Below are positions 1 through 10,083 of a stretch of DNA of 64,000 bases, in pieces. Position 1 is the stretch's first letter; each line of letters begins with the position of its first letter. The stretch spans positions 45,473,653 to 45,537,652 of the forward strand of contig NC_065572.1 of the NCBI RefSeq assembly GCF_937616625.2, read 5' to 3'. The notes below the pieces were generated by a model. It worked only from the letters and a program-made list of their open reading frames with translations. It was not told the DNA's origin and ran no database searches. Position numbers and translations under genes: made by a program. The stretch comes from Mercurialis annua (lineage: Eukaryota; Streptophyta; Magnoliopsida; Malpighiales; Euphorbiaceae).

Positions 1-1792
1 TAAAAGTGACACTCGATTAGTATGTCGCGTCTAAAGTCTATTTAACGCGCCGTTCCTATTATTTAAGAATAGTTAGGTTATATTACGCAAGGTGTGCGTG
101 AAAAGTGACGCTAGATTAGTATGTCGCGTCTCAAGGCTCTTTAATGCGTCGTTCCGATTACCTAAGCATGGTTAGATTATAATACGCAAAGTTTGCGTGA
201 AAAGTGACGCTAGATTAGTATGTCGCGTGTGAAGGCTCTTTAACGCGTCGTTCCGATTACCTAAGCATGGTTAGGCTATAGTACGCAAAGTGTGCGTAAA
301 AAGGATCAATTGATTAGTATGTCGCGTCTCAAGTCTCTTTAACGCATTGTTTCTATTACATAAGCATGGTTAGGTTATATTACGCAAAGTGTGCTTGAAA
401 AGTGACGCTAGATTAGTATGTCCAGGCTTAAATCTCTTTAAAGCGTTGTTCCGATTACCTAAGCATGGTTAGGTTCTATTACGTAAAGTGTGTGTAAAAA
501 GTGACGCTAGATTAGTATGTTTCGTCTCAAGTCTCTTTAATGCGTTGTTTCGCTTACCATACATATCTCGCGTCACAAGTCTCTTTAACGCGTCGTTCCG
601 ATTACCTAAGCATGGTTAGGTTATATTACGCAATGTGTGCGTGAAAAGTGACGTTATATTAGTACGTCGCGTCTCAAGTCTCTCTAACGCGTCGTACTGA
701 TTTCCTAAGCATGGCTAGGTTATATTACGCAAAGTGTGCGTGAAAAGTGACACTAGATTAGTATGTCGCGTCTCAAGTCTCCATACGCGTCGTTCCGATT
801 TCCTAAGCATGGTTATGTTATATTACGTAAAGTGTGCGTAAAAAGTGATGCTAGATTAATATTGCGAGCTCAAGTCTCTTGAACGCGTCGTTTCGATTAT
901 CATGCTTATGTCGCGTCACAAGTCTCTCTAACACGTCGTTCCGATTACCTAAGCATGGTTAGGTTATTATATTAGGCAAAGTGTGCGTGAAAAATGACAA
1001 TAGATTAGTATGTCGCGTCTTAAGTCTATTTAACGCGTCGTTCCAATTACTTAAGCATGGTTAGGTTATATTACGCAGAGTGTACGTGAAAAATGATAAT
1101 TGATTAGTATGTCGCGTCTTAAGTCTATCTAACGCGTCGTTCCGATTACCTAACCGTGGTTAGGATATATTACGCAAAGTATGCGTGAAATGTGACGCTA
1201 TATTAGTATGTCGCGCCTCAATTCTCTTTATCGCGTTATTCTGATTATCTAAGCATGGTTAAGTTATATTACACAAAGCGTGCGTGAAAAGTGACGCTAG
1301 ATTAGTATGTCGAGTCTCAAGTCTCTTTAAAACATCGTTCTTATTATCTAAGCATGGCTAGGTTATATTATGCAAAGTGTGCGTGAAAAGTGACACTAGA
1401 TTTGTATGTCGCGTCTAAATTCACTTTGACGCGTCGTTCCGATTACCTAAGCGTGGTTAGGTTATATTACACAAAGTGTGCGTAAAAAGTGAGGCTAGAT
1501 TAGTATGGCTCGTCTCGAGTCTCTTTAACGCGTCGTTTCGATTACCATGCTTATGTCGAGTCACAAGTCTTTCTAACGCGTCGTTCCGATTACCTAATAA
1601 GTATGGTTAGGTTATATTATGCAAAGTGTGGTGAAAAATGACAATTGATTAGTATGTCGCGTCTCAAGTCTATTTAACACGTTGTTCCTTTTACCTAAGC
1701 ATGGTTAGGTTATATTACGCAAGGTGTACGGGAAAAGTGACGCTAGATTAGTATGTCGCGTCTCAAGGCTCTTTAATGCGTCGTTCCAATTA
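1..1792 (+). repeat. satellite block, left end of first ~8 kb segment copy
   Basis: Forward monomers begin mid-repeat at the window edge. 48-bp-type junctions (CATGCTTATGTCG or close variants) are visible near 899 and 1548. The order of variant monomers matches about 11036-12705. An example is a run with CAAGGCTCTTTAATGCG, then GTGTGAAGGCTC, then AAAAAGGATCAATTGATTAG. The block therefore belongs to a large segmental duplication rather than to independent amplification. It ends at TTCCAATTA, where the retroelement relic begins. Confidence 0.9.
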
Positions 1793-1912
1793 TGCAATAA
1801 ATCTTAACTAATACTGAGAGGACATGCCGGTTGATAAAATGCCCATGGTGAGGCCGTGATCCTGGTTTGTCACACATGTATATATGTTAAGGTTTATCGT
1901 CGTATCTCTAAA

Positions 1913-1924
1913 TGGTATCAGAGC
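1913..1924 (+). other. tRNA-iMet primer-binding site motif, copy 1
   Basis: TGGTATCAGAGC, followed by CTAACAGAGACGAG. In LTR elements it directly follows the 5' LTR; in Caulimoviridae it marks the minus-strand priming site. The bases just upstream (CTCTAAA) do not show a clean CA-ending LTR terminus. Confidence 0.8.
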
Positions 1925-2157
1925 CTAACAGAGACGAGAAAGAAATATATATACTAGTTTTTACTTTGTGAAAATTGGGCCAGTACCTTACGATCATGCT
2001 CACAAAAAGTTGTTGTTCTACACCTTCTAATACTGCTCTTAACTATTGTAAATAAAAATGATTATCTTTATGAGTTTACTTATCTTCCATAAAATCAAAA
2101 CATATTTGATACAAAAGCCCCTCTTCTCAATCCCTAGATTCTCGGTATCTACATGTA

Positions 2158-2675
2158 GTGATTGGTACAGTTGAAACTTCCTTGAATGTAGGCTCAGTGT
2201 TTTTCACCTTTTTCCCAAATTACAACCTTTCCCTCTCTGATCTGATGGCTCTTACGGCTTTAAAGGTGCAAATACAAATTACTGGAGCTCAACAAGTTGC
2301 TGATTCAATTGCAACTACTCTTCACTATCAAATGGTGTATCGTTTGCAAAACCATGCTTTAAACCTCACTTTACCACAAACCATAATGATGCCCTTTTGA
2401 TAAAAACAAATTCCCAAAACATCCCTTCTTGTGTCCATATACCCAAACAAATCACTAGAAATGAACTCCTACACCTTTTCCCCAAAAAGTGGATTACCAA
2501 CTATGAAATAATGCATGAATCTACTCAACTTGTTCAATCCTGTACTCCAGTATTCACAAAAAAAACCGATGGCACTGTTGAGACGTCTTTTGCAAAACAT
2601 ACTGATGTCACTCCCCAGGTATTTTCTACACAGTTCATGCTTGAACCATTTCCACAAGAAAAAGGAGTTCCTGTT
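2158..2675 (+). pseudogene. broken polyprotein relic, possibly movement-protein-like, copy 1
   Basis: Two stretches in different frames together look like one decayed coding region. The first (2158-2400) contains the run ALKVQIQITGAQQ followed by a short basic/aromatic stretch. The second, open from 2397, contains LFPKKWITNYE at about 2475-2507 and reads through into satellite. The frame changes and a stop occurs at 2398-2400, so no intact protein is encoded, and the second part has no ATG at its start. By general impression the first part resembles the C-terminal part of 30K-type movement proteins, and the second a following region of plant pararetroviral or related polyproteins. That family call is from recollection and is weak. 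The region after a tRNA-Met primer site is where such viruses begin coding, which fits but does not prove it. Confidence 0.4.
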
Positions 2676-5600
2676 GTCTCGCATCTCAAGTCTCTTTATT
2701 GCGTCGTTTCGATTACCATGTTTATGTTGAGTCATAAGACTCTCTAACGCGTCGTTCCGATTACCATAAGCATGGTTAGGTTATAATACGCAAAGTGTGC
2801 GTGAAAAGTAACAATAGATAAATATGTCGCGTCACAAGTCTCTTTAACGCGTCGTTCCGATTACCAAAGCATGGTTAGGTTATATTACGCAAATTGCGCG
2901 TTATAAGTGACGCTATATTAATTTCGCGTCTCAAGTGTCTTTAACGCGTCGTTTCGATTACCATGCTTATGTCGCGTCACAAGTCTCTCTAGCGCGTCGT
3001 TCCTATTACCTAAGCATGATTAGGTTATAGTACGCAAAGTGTGCGTGAAAAGGATTAATAGATTAGTATGTCGCATCTCAGGTCTCTTTAGCGCATCGTT
3101 CTTATTACCTAAGCATGGTTAGGTTATATTACTCAAAGTTTGCGTGAAAAGTGACGCTAGATAGTATGTCCAGTCTCAAGTCTCTTTAACACGTCGTTCC
3201 AATTACGCAAAGGGTGCATAAAAAGTGTGGCTAAGTTAGTATGTTACATCTCAAGACTCTTTAACGTGTCGTTTTGATTACCATGCTTATATCTCGCGTC
3301 ACAAGTCTCTTTAACGCGTCATTCCGATTACCTAAGCATGGTTCGGTTATATTACGCAAAGTGTGCGTGAAAAGTGACGTTATATTAGTATGTCGCATTT
3401 CAAATCTCTCTAATGCGTCGTTCTGATTTCCTAAGCATGGTTAGGTTATTTAGGCAAACTGTGTGTGAAAAGTGATGCTAGATTAGTATGTCGCGTCTTA
3501 AGTCTCTCTAACGCGTCGTTCCGATTTCCTAAGCATGTGTAGGTTATATTGCGCAAAGTGTGCGTAAAAAGTGATGCTAGATTAATATGGCGCATATCAA
3601 GTCTCTTTAACGGGTCGTTTCGATTACCATGTTTATGTCGCGTCACAAGTCTCTCTAACGCGTCGTTCCGATTACCTAAGCATGGTTAGGTTATATTACG
3701 CAAAGTGCGCGTGAAAGATGACAATAGATTAATATGTCGCGTCTCAAGTCTTTATAACGTGTCGTTCCAATTATTTAAGCATGGTTTGGTTATATTACGC
3801 AAAGTATGTGTGAAAAATGACAATTGATTAGTTTGTCGTGTCTTAAGTCTATCTAATGCGTCGTTCCGATTACCTAAGCATGGTTAGGTTATATTATGCA
3901 AACTGTGCGTGAAAAATGATGCTAGATTAGTATGTCGCGTCTCAAGTCTCTTTAACGCGTCGTTCCGATTACCTAAGCATGGTTATGTTATATTACCCAA
4001 AGAGTGCGTGAAAAGTGACGCTAGATTAGTATGTCGCGTCTCAGGTCTCTTTAACGCGTCGTTCAGATTACCCAAGAATGGTTAGGTTATATTACGCAAA
4101 GTGTGCGAGAAAAGTAACGGTAGATTAATATGTCGCATCTCATGTCTCTTTCTGTAATGCGTCGTTCCGATTACCCTTACATGGTTAGGTTATATTACGC
4201 AAGGTGTGCGTGAAAAGTGACCGTGGACTAGTATGTCTCATCTCAAGGCTCGTTAATGCGTCGTTCCGATTAACTAAGCATAGTTATATTATGCAAAGTT
4301 TGCGTGAAAAGTGACGTTAGATTTGTATCTCGCGTCTCAAGTCTCTCTAACGCGTTGTTCCGATTACCTAAGCATGGCTAGGTTATAGTACGCAAAGTGT
4401 GCGTGAAAAGTAACAATAGATTAGTATGTCGCGTATCAATTCTATTTAACGCGTCGTTCCGATTACCTAAGCATGGTTAGGTTATATGACACAAAGCGTG
4501 CATGACAAGTAACGCTAGATTAATATTCCGCGTCTCAAGTCTGTTTAACGCATCCTTCCGATTACCTAAGCATGATTAGGTTATATTACGCAAAGTATGC
4601 GTGAAAAGTGACGCTAGATATGTTGAGTCACAAATCTCTTTAACGCGTTGTTCCGATTACCTAAGCTTGGTTAGGTTATATTACGCAAAGTGTGCGTAAA
4701 ACGTGACGCTAGATTAGGATGGCGCGTCTCAAGTCTCTCTAACGCGTCGTTTCGATTACCATGCTTATGTCGCGTCACAAGTCTCTCTAACGCGTCGTTC
4801 CGATTACCTATGCATGGTTGGTTTATATTACCCAAAGTGTGCGTGAAAAGAGACGCTAGATTAGTATGTCGCGTCTCAATTCTCTTTAACGCGTTGTTCC
4901 GATTACCTAAGCATGATTAGGTTATTTTACTCAAAGTGTGCGTGAAAAGTGACGCTACATTAGTATGTTGCGTCTCAATTCTCTTTAACGCGTGGTTCCG
5001 ATTACCCAAGCATGGTTAGGTTATTTTACGCAAAGTGTGCGTCAAAAGTGACGCTAGTATAGTATGTCGCGTCTCAAGTCACTTTAACTCGTTGTTCCAA
5101 TTACCATGCTTATGTCGCGTCACAAGTCTGTGTAATGCGTCGTTTCGATTAGCTAAGCATGGTTAGGTTATATTACGCAAAGTGTGCGTGAAAAATGACA
5201 ATAGTAAATCGCGTCTTACGTCTATTTAACGCGTCGTTCCGATTACATAAGAATGGTTAGGTTATATTATGCAAAGTGTGCGTGAAAAGTGACGCTAGAT
5301 GAGTATGTCGCGTCTCAAGTCTCTTTGACGTGTCGTTTCGATTACCATGCTTATCCCGCGTCCCAAGTCTCTTTAACGCGTCGTTGCGATTACCTAAGCA
5401 TGGTTAGGTTATATTATGCCAAGTGGGCGTGAAAATTGATGCTAGATTAGTATATCCTACCTCAAGTCTATCTAACGCGTCGTTCCGATTTCCTAAGCAT
5501 GGTTAGGTTATATTACGCAAAGTGTGCATAAAAAGTCACAATTAATGAGTATGTCACGTCTCAAGTCGATTAAAAGCGACGTTGCGATTACCTAACCATG

Positions 5601-7501
5601 ATTAGGTTATAGTACGCAAAGTTTGCTTGAAAACTGACGCTAGATTAGTATATCGCGTCTCAATTCTATTTAACGCGTTGTTCCGATTAACTAAGCATGG
5701 TTAGGTTATATTACGCAAAGTGTGCGTGAAAAATGACTTTAGATTAGTATGCCGCATCTCAAGTCTCTCTAACGCGTCGTTCCGATTTCCTAAGCATGGT
5801 TTGGTTATATTATGCAAAGTGTCCGCGAAAGGTGACACTAGATTAGTATGTCGCGTCTCAAGTCTCCTTAACGTGTCGTTCCGATATCCTAAGCATGGTT
5901 ATGTTGTATTACGCAATGCGTGCGTAAAAAGTGACGCTAGATTAATATTGCGCGTCTCAAGTCTCTTTAACGCGTTGTTTCGATTACCATGCTTATGTCG
6001 CGTCACAAGTCTCTCGAACACGTCGTTCCGATTACCTTAGCATGGTTAGGTTATATTACACAAAGTGTGCGTTGAAAATGACAATAGATTAGTATGTCGA
6101 ATTTCAAGTCTATTTAACGCATCGTTCGAATTACTTAAGCATGGTTAGGTTATATTAGGCAGAGTGTACGTGAAAAATGGCAATAGATTAGTATGTCGCG
6201 TCTTAAGTATATCTAACGCGTTGTTCCGATTACCTTAGCATAGTTAGGTTATTTTACGCAAACTGTGCGTGAAAAGTGACGCTAGATTAGTATGTCGCAT
6301 CTCAATTCTCTTTATCGCGTTGTTCCAATTTTCTAAGCATGGTTAGGGTATATTATGCAAAGCGTGCGTGAAAAGTGACATTAGATTAGTATGTCGCGTC
6401 TAAAGTCTATTTAACGCGTCGTTCCTATTACCTAAGAATGGTTAGGTTATATTACGCAGTGTACGTGAAAAGTGACGCTAGATTAGCATGTCGCGTCTCA
6501 AGGCTCTTTAATGCGTCCTTCCAATTACCTAAGCATGGTTAGTTATAATACGCAAAGTTTGCGTGAAAAGTGACGCTAGATTAATATGTCGCGTGTCAAG
6601 GCTCTTTAATGTGTCGTTCCGATTACCTAAGCTTGCTTAGGCTGTACGCAAAGTGTGCGTAAAAAGGATCAATTTATTAGTATGTCGCATCTCAAGTCTC
6701 TTTATCGCATTGTTCCTATATTACATAAGCATGGCTAGGTTATATTATGCAAAGTGTGCGTGAAAAGTGACGCTAGATTTGTATGTCCAGGCTCAAATCT
6801 CTTTAAAACGTTGTTCTGATTACCTAAGCATGGTTAGGTTCTATTACGCAAAGTGTGTGTAAAAAGTGACGCTAGATTAGTATGTTTCGTCTCAAGTCTC
6901 TTTAATGCGTCGTTTCGCTTACCATACATATCTCGCGTCACAAGTCTCTTTAACGCGTCGTTCCGATTACCTAAGCACGGTTAGGTTGTATTACGCAATG
7001 TGTGCGTGAAAAGTGACGTTAGTTTAGTACGTCGCGTCTCAAGACTCTCTATCGCGTCGTACCGATTTCCTAAGCATGACTAGATTATATTACGCAAAGT
7101 GTAAGTGAACAGTGACACTAGATTAGTATGTCGCGTCTCAAGTCTCCATACGCGCCGTTCCCATTTCCTAAGCATGGTTATGTTATATTACGCAAAGTGT
7201 GCGTAAAAAGTGACGCTAGATTATTGCAGCGTCTCAAGCTTGAACGCGTCGTTTCGATTATCATGCTTATGTCGCGTCACAAGTCTCTCTAACGCGTCGT
7301 TCCGATTTCCTAAGCATGGTTAGGTTATATTACGCAAAGTGTGCGTGAAAAGTGACGCTAGATTAGTATGTCCAGTCTCAAGTCTCTTTAACGCGTCGTT
7401 CCGATTACCTAAGCATGGTTAGGTTATATTACGCAAAGTGTGCTTAAAAAGTGACGCTAGATTAGTTTGTTTCGTCTCAAGTCTCTTTTACAAGTCGTTG
7501 C
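2676..7501 (+). repeat. satellite block, middle of first ~8 kb segment copy
   Basis: Forward 99-bp monomers with frequent 48-bp units (for example 4754-4801 and near 5990). It matches 13596-18242 in monomer order, with offsets drifting between about 10740 and 11050 because whole monomers and small indels were gained or lost. The stretch from about 5710 to 7300 is related to the higher-order unit amplified at 54-64 kb. No gene or foreign insert was seen in it. Confidence 0.88.
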
Positions 7502-7645
7502 GAGTACCATACTTATCTCGCGTCACAAGTATCTTTAATGCGTCATTCCGATTACCATACTTATCTCGGGTCACAAGTCTCTTTACCACGTCGTTCCGAT
7601 TACCATACTTATCTCGCGTCACAAGTCTCTTTATGGCGTCGTTCC
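7502..7645 (+). repeat. three tandem 48-bp short units
   Basis: Units start at 7502, 7550 and 7598, each beginning GATTACC (GAGTACC in the first) and containing CTTATCTCGCGTCAC or a close variant. The run is preceded by TTTTACAAGTCGTTGCGA, a signature shared with the blocks at 18243 and 53827, and largely with 40522 and 46417. This marks the start of a super-unit. Confidence 0.9.
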
Positions 7646-10030
7646 GATTACCTAAGCATGGTTAGGTTATATTACGCAAAAGTGCGTGAAAAGTGACGTT
7701 AATTTAGTAAGTCTCATCTCAAGTCTCTCTAACGCATCGTTCAATTTTCTAAGCATGGTTAGGTTATTTTATGCAAAGTGTGCGTGAAAAGTGACGCTAG
7801 ATTAGTATGTCCAGTCTCTTTAACGCGTCGTTCCGATTACCTATGCATGGTTAGGTTATATTACGCAAAGTGAGCGTAAAAAGTGACGCTAGATTAGTTT
7901 GTTTCGTCTCAAGTCTCTTTAACGCGTAGTTTCGATTACTATACTTATCTCGCGTCACAAGTCTCTTTAACGCATCGTTCTGATTACCTAAGCATGGTTA
8001 GGTTATATTACGCAAAGAGTGCGTGAATAGTGACGCTATATTAGTATGTCGCGTCTCAAGTCTCTCTAACGCGTCGTTCCAATTTCCTAAGCATGGTTAG
8101 GTTATATTACGCAAAGCGTGCGTGAAAAGTGACACTAGATTAGTATATCACGTCTCAAGTCTCTCTAACTCGTCGTTCCGAATTCCTAAGCATAGTTATG
8201 TTATATTACGCAACGCGTGCGTAAAAAGTGACGCTAGATTAATATTGCACGTCTCAAGTCTCTTTAACGCGTCGTTTCGTTTACCATTCTTATGTCGCGT
8301 CACAAGTCTCTCGAACGTGTTGTTCTGATTACCTAAGCATAGTTAGGTTAGACTACGCAAAAGCGTGCGTGAAAAGTGACAGTAGATTAGTATGTCGCGT
8401 CAAAAGTCTATTTAACGCGTCATTCCTTATACCTAAGCATTGTTAGGTTATATTACGCAAGGTGTGCGTGAAAAGTGACGATCGATTAGTATGTCGCGTC
8501 TCAAGGCTCTTTAATGCGTCATTCCGATTACCTAAGCATAGTTAGGTTATAATACGCAAAGTTTGCGTGGAAAGTGACGCTAGATGAGTATGTCGCGTGA
8601 CAAGGCTCTTTAACGCGTCGTTCTGATTACCTAAGCACGGTTAGGTTATAGTACGCAAAGTGTGCGTAAAAAGGATCAATTATATCGAGTCTCAAGTCTC
8701 TTTAACGTGTCGTTCCTATTACCTAAGCATGGTTAGGTTATACTACGAAAGGTGTGCGTGAAAAGTCTCAAGGCTCTTTAATACGTCGTTCCGATTACCT
8801 AAGCATGATTAGATTATAATACGCAAAGTTTGCGTGAAAAGTGACGCTAGATTAGTATGTCGCTTCTCAAGTCTATTAAACGCGTCGTTTCGATTACCAT
8901 GCTTATGTCGCATCACAAGTCTCTCTAACGCGTCGTTCCGATTATCTAAGCATGGTTAGGTTATAGTACGCAAAGTGTGCGTAAAAAGGATCAATAGATA
9001 AGTATGTCGCGTCTCAAGTCTCTTTAACGCGTTGTTCCTATTACCTAAGAATGGTTAGGTTATATTACGGAAAGTGTGCTTGAAAAGTGACGCTAGAATA
9101 GTATGTCCAGTCTCCAATCTCTTTAACGCGTCGTTCCGATTACCTAAGCATGGTTAGGTTATATTACGCAAAGTGTGCGTAAAAAGTGACACTAGATTAG
9201 TATGTTTCGTATCAAGTCTCTTTAACGCGTTGTTTCGATCACCATACTTATCTCGCGTCACAAGTCTCTTTAACGCGTCGTTCCGATTACCTAAGCATGG
9301 TTAGGTTATATTACGCAAAGTGTGCGTGAAAAGTGAGGTTAGATTAGTAGGTCGCGTCTCAATTCTCTCTAACGCGTCGTTCCGATTTCCTAAGCATGGT
9401 TAGGTTATAATACGTAAAGTGTGCGTGAAAAGTGACACAGATTAGTATGTCGCGTCTCAAGTCTCTCTAACGCGTCGTTCCGATTTCCTAAGCATGGTTA
9501 TGTTATATTACGCAACGCGTGCGTAAAAAGTGACGCTAAATTAATATTGCGTGTCTCAAGTCTCTTTAACGCGTCATTTCGATTACCATGCTTATGTCGC
9601 GTCACAAGTCTCTCTAACGCGTCGTTTCGATTACCTAAGCATGGTTAGGTTAATAGTACGCAAAGTGTATGTGGAAAGGAGCAATAGTTTAGTATGTCGC
9701 GTCTCAAGTCTCTTTAACGCGTCGTTCCGATTACCAAAGTATGGTTAGGTTATATGACGCAAAGTGTGCGTGAAAAGTGACGCTAGATTAGTATGTCCAG
9801 TCTGAAGTCTCTTTAACGCGTCGTTCCGATTACCTAAGCATGGTTAGGTTATATTACGCAAAGTGTGTGTAAAAAGTGACGCTAGATTAGTTTGTTTCTT
9901 CTCAAGTCTCTTTAACGCGTAGTTTCGATTACTATACTTATCTCGCGTCACAAGTCTCTTTAACGCGTCGTTCCGATTACCTAAGCATGGTTAGGTTATA
10001 TTACGCAAAGAGTGCGTGGAAAGGAGCAAT
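7646..10030 (+). repeat. satellite block, older version of the super-unit
   Basis: Up to about 8340 it matches 18387-19080. It then follows the order seen at about 41900-43330 (CAAGGCTC monomers, AAAAAGGATCAAT, TGTCCAGTCTCCAATCTC). Relative to 41470-41900 it lacks about 0.4 kb, including the place where the SINE sits in the later copies. No gene seen. Confidence 0.85.
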
Positions 10031-10083
10031 CTTACCTTATTATTAGAGAAAGGGGAAAGGGCTTTTTTCAGCTGGTGCGCAGG
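10031..10083. other. 53-bp non-satellite insertion
   Basis: After GGAAAGGAGCAAT, where related copies (for example 48915) read AGTTTAGTATG, this copy has about 53 foreign bases with TTATTATTAGAGAAAGGGG and a CTTTTTTCAGCTGG run before the satellite resumes at TTAGTATTTCGCG. Origin unrecognised. It is absent from related copies at 43230 and 48925. Confidence 0.75.

Larger units (their letters stand above)
1793..2675 (+). mobile_element. relic of an LTR retrotransposon or endogenous pararetrovirus, copy 1
   Basis: This is an ~880-bp stretch with no similarity to the satellite. In order it holds a possible LTR 3' end or intergenic region (1793-1912), a TGGTATCAGAGC primer-binding motif (1913-1924), a 233-base AT-rich leader, and a broken coding relic (2158-2675). 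The primer motif is complementary to the 3' end of plant initiator tRNA-Met, used by Ty1/copia elements and by the plant pararetrovirus family Caulimoviridae. No reverse transcriptase, protease, integrase or second LTR is present, so it is a fragment. I see no target-site duplication. The flanking monomer breaks after TCCAATTA and resumes at about TGTCTCGCATC, so roughly half a monomer is missing at the insertion. Which of the two element classes it came from is undecided. Confidence 0.7.

Noticed and set aside
1793..1912. A complete LTR
   Set aside because: Only about 120 bp precede the primer site, with no TG start, no CA end and no partner copy within the window other than the duplicated relic.
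2397..2747. An intact small gene in the relic
   Set aside because: The frame has no ATG at its start, begins after a frame break and runs into satellite sequence at its end; it is a fragment.
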